Shown here piece after piece: positions 10,790-22,431 of a DNA stretch of 64,000 bases. The translations under genes were made by a program, and so were the position numbers. The notes under the pieces were generated by a model that made no database searches, had not been told where the DNA came from, and saw only the letters and a list, made by a program, of their open reading frames with translations. Each line of letters begins with the position of its first letter. Within the stretch, counting starts at the first letter, position 1. Source of the stretch: Prorocentrum cordatum (Eukaryota > Sar > Dinophyceae > Prorocentrales > Prorocentraceae); NCBI GenBank assembly GCA_963575745.1, contig CAUYUJ010008591.1, positions 405,788 through 469,787 of the forward strand, written 5' to 3'.

Positions 10790-11132
10790 CGCGAGCGATA
10801 GGGACGCTGGACGCTTTGTATGTTTCTCTGGACGCTGGACGATCGGGACGCTCGACGTTTTGATGGGGACGCTGGACGTTTGTCGTGCGATAGGGACGCT
10901 GGACGATGGGGCCGTTCTTTTTACCGGTGCTGTTTGGACGTTTTGGTTGTCGGTTCTGACGCCTCTTGTATTTTCCGGCCCCGTCACCGTTTTCTGGCCG
11001 ACGGGTTCTGGCTCCCATTCCGGAGCCGTTCTTGTTGCCGTTTCCAGTTGCCGTTTTGCGCCCGCCTCCATCTTGAAGGGATGCTCTTTCGGAAACGGTA
11101 AAAAAACAGCCCAGCCGCTTCCGCGGCCCACC
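10790..11132. repeat. GGGACGCTGGACG repeats leading into family H, copy 1
   Basis: About 10795-10905 holds four or five loose copies of GGGACGCTGGACG. From about 10898 the sequence matches the family H element (GGGGCCGTT...TTTACCGGT...CCATCTTGAAGGGATG...GAAACGGTAAAAAA). It is a diverged copy of those at 20124, 20560 and 50602. Confidence 0.6.
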
Positions 11133-11696
11133 AAACTCGTGGACAGCTCCAGCCAGGACTTCCCGAACTCGTGGGAAGCGCCCTCAGCGGGCGCGCGCGG
11201 GCGCGTGCGGGCGCGGGCGCGGGAAGGGTACTGGAAACCAACCCAGCCCTGCGTGATCTCAATCGTCGACGTGCTCGCCTCGGACAAGTCCGCCCTCTCA
11301 GAGGGCACCAGCATGTGCGATCGCAGTTTTCTTAAGTTCGAGCCGAGTCTGGACGATGTCGTGTGGCTTGGACGCACAGCTGTCGCGTTTCCACTGCATG
11401 CTGGACGGATGCGGCGAATGCGGCTGCTCCAATTTGGGCTGTTCCGAACACCGCGCCGCGGCGTTAGCGCGGGGCCTGCGGTGAAGGAGCACTGAAGTGT
11501 GTAGCAGCCCAACTCCTATTTTGCGTCGGCGAAGTGTTCCGCGTTGGCGTGTAGTGTCAAGCTTTAGTACAATTGTCTGGAATGGTTTAGTCAGCAACGC
11601 TCGGTGGGCCAACGCCGTTCCAAGGGCATGTTCACAACTATTGCTGATGTGCACCCCAGTAAGAAGCTGGTGACGAGAACGTTGAATCTAAACCCT
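11133..11696. other. Spacer, no recognised gene
   Basis: Non-repetitive GC-rich DNA with an alternating GCGCGGGCGCG stretch near 11185-11222. A plus-strand frame crosses it, but its product has no motif I can place. Confidence 0.35.
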
Positions 11697-11765
11697 CTCC
11701 TGCTCCTCCTGCTCCTGTTCCTCCTGCTCCTGCTCCTCCTCCTCCTCCTCTTTTTCTTCCTCTTT
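11697..11765. repeat. CTCCTG/CTCCTC microsatellite
   Basis: Short pyrimidine-rich tandem run ending in TTTTTCTTCCTC. Confidence 0.85.
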
Positions 11766-11954
11766 CTATGGCAAAAATTAGAGGACAACGCTGGCGCTGC
11801 GGAACATTGGAGAATCAAGAAAACACTGGAGCTCCGAACTCCATTATCCTCCGTCATTTACCAAGCCCAATCGATTTGCGAGGATCCCGGGCCCGAAACC
11901 GTTCCAAAACGCCCGTTGTTAAAAATTGCAGCACCAGGATCTCAGGGTCCTTCA

Positions 11955-12450
11955 AGTTTCGAGCTGCGGGCGCAGGCGATGCAGGCAGGCATCGCTGGCG
12001 ACGCGGCGCTCACAAACACTAAGACGAAGCCAGGACGAGGACAACTCCGAAGGAAGATAAATCGAGGATCTCTGAGATCCAGCGGCTCTGAAGGATGTAT
12101 CGGGCGCCGCGGCCTTGTCAGAGCGTTTCGGAACGCCCTGAGAGCGTTCCAGAACGCTCTGGATCGGACTTGCCCTCGTCCTGGCTCCGCCCGATATCCC
12201 GCTCCTCCCTCTCCTGCTGCTCCTGCTCCTCCTCCTCCTCCTCCTCCGCCTCCTCCTCCTCCGCCTCCTCCTCCTCCTCGGCCTCCTCCTCATCCTCCTG
12301 CTCGTCCTTTTCCTCCTCCTCCTCCTCCTCCTCCTCCTTCTCATCCTCCTCCTCCTCCTCGGCCTCTTCCTCCTCCTCAAGCTTCGAGCTGCGGGCGCAG
12401 GCGACGCAGACGTCGCTGACGACGCAGCGCTCGCAGACGCGCGGCGTGCG
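11955..12450. repeat. Direct repeat pair around a CCT microsatellite
   Basis: A 55-60 bp sequence starting TTCGAGCTGCGGGCGCAGGC occurs at about 11958 and again at about 12379, in the same orientation. Between them are a dispersed block (12066-12175, also near 25268 and 25827) and a CCT/CTC microsatellite (12200-12378). On the minus strand the second copy reads as an arginine-rich helix-like stretch (LRALRRQRRLRRL); whether this is an exon is unclear. Confidence 0.5.
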
Positions 12451-13347
12451 CGCGCGCCTGGGCGCAGGCCGCCGCCGGCCCAGCAGGGCCCGGGGCCGCG
12501 CGGCGCGCCGGCACGCTGCCGGCTCGGCGGATGGCCCCGGGCGGCAGGCCCGCGGCCTGGTGCCGCGCCGGTTTGTTCCCTTCGACTGCGCTTCTGTTGT
12601 TCCCATCCTGCTGAAGGACCGCATCCCAGACATAATTTCGAGCACCCCAAAAAGTGTCAAAAGAGTGTCGAAGCAGTGTCGGGCGAGTGTCTCCCAGGGC
12701 CCGACACGTGAGAACCCTTGAGTTTCGATACTTGTTTGGCCGCTCGAAATTATTCCTGGTAGTCGAGGCTAAAGTAGGCTGGAGCATCACAAGACTACGC
12801 GTAAGAGTGACCCCTCGCAGGAGTGACCTTTGGTGCGGGCCCAGAGGGGCCCCCGGGAATGCCGAAGGCGATGCGATGGTAGCGTCTTGCGCGCTGGTGT
12901 TTGGCCCCCCCGTGGCCCCCAAAAAGCTGCGCACTCAAGGTCACTCTTACCCAGGGTCACTCTTGCGTGTAGCCGATTCCTCCCCTGGTCAATTTGACAA
13001 ATGCTGGGGCACCGGGATTCGCTACGGCGAAGGCGCTGGATAAGGAGCCATCAGAGAAGGAACCAAGGGTATGGAAGTCGGTGGAACTCCAATCGTGGAT
13101 TGGCAGTGGATATCACTGCCGCCCTCATCAGATAAGGAACCCCTGGGGTCTGTAGCCTCATGGGCACATTCCTTCACGAACGCCCCCACCATATCCGACT
13201 CCCCCCAATCCCTGGCCGACTCTGACTGGCCGACTTGCCGACTGGCCGACTGCGGAGTCGGAAAGAATTTTTCCAGTGCCTCACAAACTGTCCTTCCCGA
13301 GCTCGGGGGGGAGGAAACGGACCCAGGCCCCCTCCCGTCGTGACACA
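12451..13347. other. Spacer, no recognised gene
   Basis: Mixed GC-rich sequence. The word CACTCGCAGGAGTGACC and related forms near 12810-12965 (also GGGTCACTCTT) recur with similar ones at 2160-2335. Nothing codes convincingly. Confidence 0.35.
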
Positions 13348-13475
13348 AATCAAAACACGAGGTTTTTCACTGTTTGCGGCCCCTAAGGCCCTCACCGGGC
13401 CTCGGGGCCGTCAGAAAACGGCTCAGGATGGAAAACAGGTCCTGGGGCATGGGTCCGAGTCCCTGGGAGTCGACG
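13348..13475. repeat. Family C element, reversed copy
   Basis: Carries the family C blocks in the opposite orientation (GAGGTTTTTCACTGTTTGCGGCC, GGCCCTCACCGGGCC, CAGGATGGAAAACAGG). The ends are diverged. Confidence 0.5.
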
Positions 13476-13499
13476 TTGTGAACAAATCATGACGTTGGG

Positions 13500-13960
13500 G
13501 GTCTGGGGAGGGGGAGGAGGAGAAGGAAGAGAACGAGGACAGAGAAAGGCGTGGGAGGAGTAGGAGAAGGAGTAGGACTAGGAGTAGGGAGTAGGAGTAG
13601 GAGTAGGAGTAGGAGTAGGAGGAGGAGGATGAGGAGGAGGAGGAGGAGGAGAGGAGGAGGAGGAGGAGGAGGAGGAGGAGGAGGAGGAGGAGGAGGTAGA
13701 GGAGGAGGAGGAGGAGGAGGAGGAGGAGGAGGAGGAGGAGGAGGACGACGAGAAGGAGGAGGCGGAGGAGGAAAGGGAGGAGGAGGAAGAGGATCGAGGC
13801 AGGAGGTGGAGGATAGAGGAAGGAGGAGGAGGAGGAGGAGGAGGAGGAGGAGGAGGAGCACGAGGAGGAGGAGGAGGAGGATAATCACGGAGGAGGAGGA
13901 GAAGGAGGAGGAGGAGGATGAGAAGGACGAGGAGAACAACGAGGAAGAGAAGGAGGGGGA
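13500..13960. repeat. GGA/GTA-rich microsatellite
   Basis: (GGA)n with a (GTAGGA)n sub-block near 13560-13625. It gives long glutamate/arginine-rich frames on the plus strand and proline/serine/leucine-rich frames on the minus. Confidence 0.95.
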
Positions 13961-14278
13961 GGATGGATTCCTGCGTCCTCGGGAAACTCTGGTGCCCCCA
14001 GCCCGAGGGGAGGAGGAGGGTAGCGCGAGGCGAATACTTCGAGGGACCCGGGCTTCACCCAGGATGCGTCCACGGTGCAGCAAGACACGCTCCCGTCCCG
14101 AGCCCCCTCCGAACAGATCCCTGCAGGCATGCGCTTCCGCTGGGCGAAGCGCGCTTCAGCCCCGGGCGAGGCGCCCCCTCCAGGGACCACCGCCCCAGGG
14201 GCCCGCACTTCCGGCGGGGGGCATCTCTGCAAGACGAGCTGCTCTCCAACCTTCAGGCCAGAAACAATGCAACACTCG

Positions 14279-14401
14279 CCATCGCTCGGACGTAGATTCC
14301 GTGTTTTTTAATTTCGTGCGTGTTTTTTTCGCCAAGTGATCAAGGATGCTCCTCGATAGTCCTCGCCGAAGGAAAAATGCACACGTCCGAGCGATGCCAA
14401 G
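14279..14401. mobile_element. Family A MITE-like element, copy 2
   Basis: 123 bp with ends CCATCGCTCGGACGT / ACGTCCGAGCGATGCC. Flanks AACACTCG and AACAAGGT are weakly similar and may be a decayed target duplication. Confidence 0.85.
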
Positions 14402-14870
14402 AACAAGGTGGGGCCATCACGTTCCGAGAACTGTGCAGAGCTCTTCGCCAAGGAGCCGCCCTGCAGTCGTGCAGCGGCTGGTGGTGAACGCGGAGGTCTC
14501 TCGCGAGAGCCCCATTTTCAAAAAGAACACCTCCATCCGTGTAGCTGAAGCGCAGTTATTCACTTGGTGTACTGAAGAATGCCGAAGACCCCGGCGAAAG
14601 TCCAATAAACCGACGCCGTCCACCCGTATCAGTGTTGCACAACTCCAGCAGAGTCCAACTTTAAAAACGGGCCGACGTCAAGCCGTCTGAATGCTTCACA
14701 ACTCACACTTCCCCTGAACAGATGGACGGACAACTCGAGCGAAAACGCCATTCTGCCAACGGGCAGCCCTGGTGGCGAGGGCGCGGCGGCGACGGGATAC
14801 GGGAGGGGGAAGAGGGGGTGGGGGGCCCCCGAGCGGCCCGTCCCCAGGGCCCAGACCCGACGCTCCAACA
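14402..14870. other. Spacer, no recognised gene
   Basis: Non-repetitive sequence between a family A element and a partial family C copy. No frame shows a known motif. Confidence 0.35.
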
Positions 14871-14874
14871 GAAA

Positions 14875-14995
14875 TCAGACCGGCCAATTTTTGGCCGATT
14901 CCGGCCTCTGGGGGCCCGCCGGACCTTACGAACGGCTCGGGACGGGAGGCCGGCCCTTGAGGGAAGTCCAGACCCCCCTGGGCCCATGCCTCGAA
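14875..14995. repeat. Family C element, partial reversed copy
   Basis: Matches the central family C blocks in reverse (GGCCGATTCCGGCCTCTGGGG and GGGAGGCCGGCCCTTGAGGG). The ends cannot be defined. Confidence 0.45.
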
Positions 14996-14999
14996 AAAG

Positions 15000-16045
15000 T
15001 TCTCTTTCCTCCTCATTCTTCATTCTTTATTATTTATTATTCTTCTTATTTGTTTTTTTTTTATTTTTTTTTTTTTACCCCCCCCCTTTTTTTGGGGGGG
15101 GAGGGGGAGGGGGTGTGATGATGATGAGGAAGAGGAAGGAGGAGGAGGGGGAGAAGGAGAGGAGGAGGAGGAGGAGGAGGGAGGAGGAGGAGGAGGAGGA
15201 GGAGGAGGAGGAGGAGGAGGAGGGGGGAGGTGGAGGAGGAGGAGGAGGAGGAGGAGGAGGAGGGAGGAGGAGGAGGAGGAGGAGAAGGAGGAGGGAGGAG
15301 AAGGAGGAGGAAAAAAAGGGTAGGAGGGCGGGAGGAGGAGGAGGGAGGAGGAGGAGGAGAAGGAGGAGGGAGGAGGAGAAGGAGGAGAAGGAGGAGGAGG
15401 AGGAGGAGGAGAAGGAGGAGGAGGGGAAGGAGAAGGAGGAGGAGCAGGAGAGTGAGGAGGAGGAGGAGGAGGAGGAGGAGGAGGAGGCGGAGCGTGTTCA
15501 AGAAAGGCCCAAAGTCCTGACCTAGGCACTCTACGACGAGGGAAAGAGCTGCCTCCAGAGGGGAGGTCAACAGCCTGCCGCGCGGGCATGGCGATCGGAC
15601 GAGCGATCGAGAGGGGGAACGACCCGCTGATGCCCGCTCGTCCCTCCTGGTGGAAGAGACGATGCAGGTGGAATATCAGCTCGCTCCACACTTCGAGCCG
15701 AGTCCAGTGATGGTTCGACGAGTAAGGGGGAGGAGAAGGAGGAGGAGGAGGAGGAGGAGGAGGAGGAGGAGGAGGGGGAGGAGGAGGAGGNNNNNNNNNN
15801 NNNNNNNNNNNNNNNNNNNNNNNNNNNNNNNNNNNNNNNNNNNNNNNNNNNNNNNNNNNNNNNNNNNNNNNNNNNNNNNNNNNNNNNNNNTGGTGGTGGG
15901 TGGTGGAGGTGGAGGTGGCGGTGGCGGTGGCGGTGGTGGTGGCGATGGGCGATGGTGGTGGTGGTGGTGGTGGTGGCGGTGGTGGTGGTGGTGGTGGTGG
16001 TGGTGGTGGTGGTGGTGGTGTTGGTCGGCGGTGGTGGTGGTCGTG
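15000..16045. repeat. Purine-rich microsatellites with an assembly gap
   Basis: A T-rich stretch (15010-15100) is followed by (GGA)n from 15115 to 15490. A GGA run at 15728-15790 meets a 100-base N gap (15791-15890), and (TGG)n with GGC follows to 16045. The bases between 15490 and 15728 are unique but without a recognisable gene. Confidence 0.9.
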
Positions 16046-16554
16046 GTGGTGGCCCTCGTCGGGAAAGGGCCCCCAAACCTCTCCAGGGCTGCGCGTTGGA
16101 CTGGGATGTCGAGGGGAGGCCCCTGCCGGCCCAGAAAGAATTGGAAGCACCCCCCAAAACTTCAAGTCCTCAGCTCAGCCGCCCCGACACGCAACACGCA
16201 ACCCGTTGCGTGCTGGCACAGGACTCAGCACGCAGACTGCGGCGCAGCTCTGGCACGACACGCTCGCCAGAACTTGGACCAGCACGTGCCGAGCCAACAC
16301 GCAGCCTGTTAGGACGGACGTTTTGCACACGGCACGTGTTGCGCCTGGACACAGGCGTATCAGGGGTGCGGTGTTCCTCAGGCCTCGGGGCAATCCTTGC
16401 GCAGTGCCCCAGGAACTCTCGCGTCGCGCCGCCCCCCTGATGAGCGGGATACCCGTCGGCGCGCCGAAGCTACGCGCAATTACGCCGAAGCCCCGCGTGC
16501 CCGCCTTGTGCGCCCCCTCTTCCTCCTGATCCTCCCTCGTCCCTCCAGGCCCCT
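16046..16554. other. Spacer, no recognised gene
   Basis: Contains several related words (CACGCAACACGCAACC, CAACACGCAGCC) but no clear array. No recognised protein. Confidence 0.35.
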
Positions 16555-17265
16555 CCACGGCCTTCCTCCTCCTCCTCCTCCTCCTCCTCCTCCTCCTCCT
16601 CCTCCTCCTCCTCATCCTCCTCCCCCTTCGCTCCTCCCTCCTCCCTCCCAAATTCCCTCCTTCCTTCTTCCTCCGCTCCGCCCCCCCGCTCGCGCGCCGA
16701 GGCGCCGGCCGCAGCTGAGGAGACCGGCCCCCCGGACGCGGCTCTGGGCACGCCGGCGCCGGCGCTGCGCGCGCTGGGCGCGCTGGCGGCGCTGGCGGCG
16801 GTGTCGGGGCGGCCGCTGGAGCAATGTCTGGCGCGAGGGGGGCTCCTCCTCCCTCCACCACCTGCTCTCCTCCTCCTCCGACCTTCCTCTCCTCCACTTC
16901 CTCCTCCTTATCTCCTCTCCTCATTCTACCCCTCCTACTCCCCTCCTCCTCCCTCCTTCCTCCTCCTCCTCCTCCTCTTCCTCCTCTCATCCCCTCCGTC
17001 CATTCCTCCTCCTCCTCCTCCCTCCTCCTCCTCCTCCCTCTCCGTCATCATTCTCCCCAAGTCCTCCTCCTCCTCTCCTCCTCCTCCTCTCCTCCCTCCT
17101 CCTTCCCTCCTTCTCCTCTTCATTTTTCCTCCCTCCACTCCTCCCTCCTCCTCCTCCTCCTCATCCGCCTCCTCCTCCTCCCTCCCCCCGTCTAATCCGT
17201 TCCTCCTCCTCCCCCCTCCTCCTCCTCCTCCTCCTCCTCCTCCTCCTCCTCCTCGCGGCGCGACA
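16555..17265. repeat. CCT-rich microsatellites flanking a possible exon
   Basis: Two CCT/CTC tracts (16560-16680 and 16845-17262) flank unique sequence. In the unique part, 16690-16830 on the plus strand reads AEETGPPDAALG followed by LRALGALAALAAV and GRPLEQCLA. That is a protein-like helical composition unlike the flanks, so it may be an exon in a microsatellite-rich intron setting. No family recognised. Confidence 0.45.
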
Positions 17266-18064
17266 TGTGCGACAGAATCCAGCGTTCGGTCCGATCCCGG
17301 AGCAGTTGCCAGAGCTCCGCGTACCGCTTGATTGATTTCCTTCCTCCCCATGTTTCACCCGTGGCGCATCAGTCTGCCATTTGTGAAGATGAAGATGCTG
17401 GGCCCCCATCAGGCATCGATCCATATACGTTGCGTACAACTCATTGGACGCAGCGTCCTGCACTGGAATGGTACTTGGCCCATGGCCACTGTTGTTTCTA
17501 TGTCCACATACATGACTGCCGGCAAGGGGCCGACTCGATACACATTATGAAGCGGCTTCCCAGAGAACATGGAGCTCTGAACCTCCGAGTCCGCCCCCCC
17601 GTCGTGTGAAAACTCTGCCTCCTCCTCCTCCTCCTCCTCCTCCTCCTCCTCCTCCTCCTGCTGCGCGCCCCTTCTCCCCTGGCCTACCATGGAGCACCCC
17701 CCCGTCGAACTTCCGGTGTCGTAAAGAGGTGGTCGTGTCTGGTTATGCTGACTATACATGTTATTTACGAATACCAGGTACCGACGACGTCCCTGTTCAG
17801 ACTCTTGGGTCAAGGTTGGTCATCCCAAGCACCGCTCCAACAATGGTAGAGTCCATGTGCCCCATCCGACTCGACCGCATTATGCCTGCAACCCAGGGCT
17901 TTAAGAACATACTGCGATCCTCCTTCTTCCCTGCTCCTCCTCCTTCTCCTCCTCCTCCTCCCCCTCCTCCTCCTCTTCCTCCTCCTCCTCCTTCTCCTCC
18001 TCCTCCTCCTCCTCCCCAGACCCACGACGTCATGATTTGCTTCATGACGGCAGCACCGCAAGGT
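17266..18064. other. Spacer with two CCT microsatellites
   Basis: CCT runs at 17615-17660 and 17925-18015. The unique parts (17266-17610 and 17665-17920) carry no recognised motif. Confidence 0.4.
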
Positions 18065-18175
18065 CTCGACCCGTTCACCGGGACCGGCTCTTCACCCTGA
18101 GTCGCTTTCTGACGGCCCCGAGGCCCGGCAAGAGCCCCCCGAGGCCGAAAAGAGCGACAAGACCTCCCGAGCGAC
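18065..18175. repeat. Family C element, partial copy
   Basis: Carries the family C central blocks in forward orientation (GGGACCGGCTCTTCACCCTGAG and GAGAGCCCCCCGAGGCCGAA-like). The terminal repeats are not clear. Confidence 0.5.
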
Positions 18176-18439
18176 CTTCCTTCGTGACCCGAGGGTCGGG
18201 GGCGGCCAAGAGGGGGGCGTCCAAGAGCGGGGGGCGCAAGTCATGGCCGGCGGCATGTGCGCGGCCCAGGAGGGGGCCAGGGACGTAAGGAAATAATAAA
18301 AGGCGCCATGACATCAGAGGAAGCATCATGGCCCACACCATGACATCCACCCACCCCAGTCATCACCCCCCTCTTGGCCGCCTGCGGGAGGGGGGCTCCC
18401 CCGGGGCAGGGCGACCGCCCCCGCGGCACACCTCGGCGC

Positions 18440-18698
18440 CGGCAGCCGCGACGGCTGCGGCGGCGCGGCGTGCGCGCCGGCGGCCGCAGCGCGGCTGCGC
18501 TGCTGCTCGCGCTCGTGCACCGAGAGCTCGGCCCGCAGGCGGGCCAGGTCGGCCTCGGGGCGCCGGGGGCTCCGTGCACGGCGATGGTGCGACAAAGCAG
18601 TCACTGTATACAGCCCGTCAAGCCCATCAATCCATAGCACTTACCTGGCGAGGACTCCAGCTCGCCACGCTCCAGCATGTACGCGGAAGGTGTGGATC
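18440..18698 (-). CDS. Possible exon pair of an unrecognised coiled-coil protein
   Basis: On the minus strand a 54-bp stretch (18698-18645) is bounded by CCCAG on its 5' side and by a perfect donor CCAG|GTAAGT. It reads AYMLERGELESSP. About 90 bp further, after CGCCCCGAG, a frame reads ADLARLRAELSVHEREQQR (18553 to about 18497), a strong amphipathic helix. The two do not prove a gene. No family is recognised, and the exon ends other than the GTAAGT donor are guesses. Confidence 0.3.
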
Positions 18699-18731
18699 CT
18701 GGGACTCCCCACGTTCTCAGTCATGAGAGCC

Positions 18732-18972
18732 TCGTTGGCAACTCACGGGGGCCTGCCATGCCACCTTGCTGGCTCTCACGAATCGACGCTGGCCGGCGAA
18801 CAAAAATCCACGCCGATCGCCGCTCAGCGGCGCTAGATCGACGCTCGTCGATGCTAGATCGGCGCTGTCCCGTCGATTACCAGACGCTAGCGCGCTAGCG
18901 CACGCCAGTGCACTCTGAAGTCGGAATTGCGAGGACACGCGCACACACAAGGCTTCCATGATGTGCTACCGA
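18732..18972. repeat. Family D TIR element, copy 3
   Basis: About 241 bp from TCGTTGGCAACTCACGGGGG to the inverted end GATGTGCTACCGA. Uninterrupted, and therefore the reference that shows where the copy in the DUF2828 intron was split. Confidence 0.7.
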
Positions 18973-20123
18973 ACAAGGCGGCGTCAGCGCCATTGAGGGG
19001 CGGTGCTGCTGAGGGCTCGAGCTTCGAATGATCGAGGTTTCCTAGGGGGCTCGCAAGGGTCTGAAATACAACCTCTCGTGGCCGACGACAAGGCCCCGAA
19101 GGAGCAAACGCCAGGCGCTGGGAGACGGGGGCAACGACCCACCAGGGCGTGGCTCCAAGGCGAGCCGAGGAGTCGGCTGGCGCGCCACCAGGCGAAGCTG
19201 CCTGGCGACGCACATTTTTGATGTATTCGATACCACTAGAAAAACACAGAGGTACACCAAACCAGCCATAAGGCAACGTTTGCTGTACACCCCAACCAAA
19301 AAAAACTTGGGAAGCAGGCCAAATGTTTACACCCAAAGAACAAGAACTCCACAACCCTCTACCATCCTCCAGGCTCTTTTGCCTGGCTGCCCTCTCGCAA
19401 AGGTCGCATTGTCGGCTTGCCTAGGCGCATCAGTACCCATCGCCGTCGAGGAAGAAACATGTAAATATTGTTTGGGGCGAAACACGCTCGTGTAGGTAAC
19501 TACTGACCCAGGCCCCCGAGTTGTCGGGCGGTTTCGTCGGTTCTCGACGGTTTTCCAGCCTCGGGATGCCTTCCAGTGGCTGCGCCTCGCCGAAAGCGTC
19601 ACGGATGGTGCCCGAATCGACCCGAACGGCCGCCAGAGGCCCGAGTGATGCTTGAGAAAGCATGAGGGGACTGGTTCCGGGGTGGGGAAACACATCGAGC
19701 TGGAATCAACAAAACATCGCCGGTAGATCGGCGACAGGCCCCGATGGCTACTCCGCACGCTCCTGGGCGGGGTGAGCTTGCGGGCCCCCCCGTGTCGGCG
19801 ATGGAAGGCCGAGTGGGGGTCGATGGAGCCCCACCCCCCTGACTTTTCTCCCCCCTGAGGTTGCCCCTGAGCCATCACGACCGCAGTCGTCATCGTCACA
19901 AGCGTCGTCATTGGCATCAGCATGGCCTCGAGCACTGGCGGCAGCGGCAAGACGGCATCGCTGCCCACTAGCAACGTCGCCGTCGTCGTCATCATGGCAT
20001 CTTCATCGCCATCACGTCATCCACTCGGCCTCGAACCCTGGCGGCAGCGGAACGACTCCATCATCACCATCGCCATTGTCATCACCACCACCGTTGTCCA
20101 TCACCACCATCGTCCTCACCTTT
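18973..20123. other. Spacer, no recognised gene
   Basis: Unique-looking DNA. The part from 19870 to 20120 is rich in CATC/GTCATC words, related to the CAT repeats at 58.7 kb. No recognised protein on either strand. Confidence 0.35.
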
Positions 20124-20363
20124 GTGGGCCCCGGAAACGGCAGGGCCGTTTTTTCACCGTTTCCCCAAAAATGTCCCTTGAATATGGAAACGGCAAACAA
20201 ACGGCGACCGGAAACGGCAAAAAAACGGCTCCAGGATCGGAACTGGAGCCAGAACCGGTCAACATACGGCGACGGAACCGGTAAAACAACGGCGTCGGAA
20301 CCGGCAAAAAAAAAGGCAAAACGGAACCGGTAAAACCACGGCCCTGTCGTTTCCAGGGCCCAC
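20124..20363. mobile_element. Family H TIR element, copy 2
   Basis: 240 bp bounded by GTGGGCCCCGGAAACGGCAG and its complement (...CCAGGGCCCAC). The interior repeats the word CGGAACCGGTAAAA. It faces copy 3 at 20560-20798. Confidence 0.8.
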
Positions 20364-20559
20364 TGAGCTCCTCACTGTCAGTGTAGTGATCGCCATCATC
20401 AATTGCCAGCGTCGCCACCACCCTCGGCCCAGCCTCGAACCTTGGCGGACGCGGCAAGGCAGTCCTGCCCGAGAGCCGGCGGATCCAGAGGATGTGCGGC
20501 GGGAGCGCCGCGGACACTCCTGGCAAGCCCTGGAAGGCTCTACGGGGACTCTGGGCTTA

Positions 20560-20798
20560 GTGGGCCCTGGAAGCGACAGGGCCGTGGTTTTACCGGTTCC
20601 GTTTTGCCATTTTTTTGCCCGTTCCGACGCCGGTTTTTTACCGGTTCCGTCGCCGTTGTTTTACCGGTTCCGGCTCCAGTTCCAATCCCGGAGCTGTTTT
20701 TGTTGCCGTTTCCGGTCGCCGTTTTTTGCCGTTTCCATTTTCAAGGGACATTTTTTTGGAAACGGTGAAAAAACGGCCCTGCCGTTTCTGGGGCCCAC
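20560..20798. mobile_element. Family H TIR element, copy 3 (inverted to copy 2)
   Basis: 239 bp, the reverse complement of copy 2 with about the same length. The two copies lie 196 bp apart and form a large inverted repeat. Confidence 0.8.
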
Positions 20799-21559
20799 AA
20801 AGACTCTGGGGACCTAGTGCTGCTTTATAAGTTCGCCGCCGCCACTGGTGGAGCGTGACACTCTCAGGCCTCCGATCCAGCCATTTCTTTGCTTTGGGGG
20901 ATCTAAGCCGTCGGACCCCGAGGCTTCCCGGAATGTCTGTGCGAGCGTGTATCCGCGGAGGGTCGTCCGTAGCCCCCTGCCCAGGAGAGGGCGGCGGATT
21001 GGACAAACAGCTCCAGAGCAAGAGGAGCCGGCTGCTCTCAGGGAGCGGCAGGCGTTCTCGACGCCTCCCAGGCGGACGGAATATGGCACTCTTAGTGGGC
21101 CAGGAGACGAGGCGACGGCGCAAGCAGTCAGGAGTGACGAGCAAAGAGCGGGGCAGGAGGAGGATGAAGAGGACAAAGAAGAACCTTCGCGATCCAAGAC
21201 GTTTGACTGTGCTAAACCGGTGGCGAAGCAACCTGCTGCATCTGTCGGAATCTGTCGGGGGCCGCCACGGAGAAGCCCAAAGGAGCACGCCTCCATGCCC
21301 CTCGCCCCAGCGCCCAGCGTGAGATTACACCATCGCCGAGGCATCACAAGATTGGGGGATCCATGGACGAGGGAAGCGATGGAGAGGCGAACCAGGAAGA
21401 CGAGGAGGAGGACGAAGCCCCACCCCCGGCCGTGGCCTTCGAACTCCGGCCGATACGCCGCGGAATGGGAGCAGGAGGGAGAGGACGACGCCGAGGCGGA
21501 GGGGGGAGGCGAAGCAAGGGGGAGGGGGCCTCGATGAGCAGGAGGGAGCGGACCCAGGC
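20799..21559. other. Spacer, no recognised gene
   Basis: GC-rich sequence with open frames on both strands but no recognised domain. Some acidic/basic runs on the plus strand near 21380-21520 come from GGA-like codons. Confidence 0.35.
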
Positions 21560-21703
21560 GTCCGGCCGCTCCAACTTCTTCGACGCGTGGGCCCCGGGCT
21601 TCTGACCACGGCCCGCAGGGCCAGCTCTCCGGGCCCGGCCAGGGCCCCAGAGGCTGGAGACGGCCCAAACGCCGCCGCACCAATTCTTTTGGAGCGTCGG
21701 ATC
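21560..21703. repeat. Family C TIR element, copy with clear ends
   Basis: 144 bp from GTCCGGCCGCTCCAACTT to the inverted end TTGGAGCGTCGGAT. This copy shows the family C terminal inverted repeat best. Confidence 0.75.
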
Positions 21704-21912
21704 TCCGGGGAGGGAGGGGAGGAGGGAGAGGGGGGAGGAGGGAGAGGGGGGAGGAAGGGGGAGGAGGGAGAGGGAGCATGGGAGAGGGAGGGGGAGGAGG
21801 GAGAGGGAGGGAGAGGAGGAGAGGGAGGAGGGAGAGGGAGGAGGGAGAGGGGGGAGGGAAGAGGGGCGAGGAGGGAGAGGGGCGAGGAGGGAGAGGGGGG
21901 AGGAGGGAGGAG
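21704..21912. repeat. GGAGGGAGAGG minisatellite
   Basis: Purine-only tandem array of GGAGGGAGAGGG-type units; could form triplex or G-rich structures. Confidence 0.85.
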
Positions 21913-22431
21913 CTGTCCGCGCCCCCCGGGCGCAGATCGAGCCGAGCGCGCGGGCGCGCATAGCCCCCGCGGTCTTCCGCCCCTCCCCCCTCCCGGGCCG
22001 CAGCCACTCTCCCGGGGGCTTCGGGCTGCGGGCGGGGGGCGGCACCCCCGTGGAGGCTTGAAGCTGGGCGCCAGTACACGTCGTTCATTTCTAAGACGTG
22101 CTCATTTCTATAATGGTGCTCGTTTCTGGTTGTTCCTGGCCCCCTGGTGGCCAGGAAGGGGCCCAGAATGGAAGGATTAGGAATGAAAGGATCCTGGCCC
22201 CCCAAAAAATCAGAGAACTTTCGAGGAATGAGACATGAACAATGTGTAGGGTTTTGGCCGAGTGACGAAAGACTAGCCTTGGGGAGGCGGTCCAGCACTC
22301 CGGCCGGGGCCCACGCATCGGAAAAATTTGAGCGGCCCAGTGTCTGGGGACACACGGGGTCTGCCTCCAGCGGGGGAAGATGATCCCAGGTTCCGGTGGT
22401 AAGGGAACGAAAGAGACGGCATAATCATTAT
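21913..22431. other. Spacer with a partial reversed family C copy
   Basis: 22255-22345 matches the beginning of family C in reverse (GGCGGTCCAG, GGGGCCCACGCATCGGAAAAA). The rest is unclassified. Confidence 0.4.

Noticed and set aside
13500-17265. Long glutamate-, arginine-, proline- or leucine-rich reading frames on both strands
   Set aside because: They are produced by GGA/CCT microsatellites, which lack stop codons in every frame; composition follows the repeat and no domain is present.
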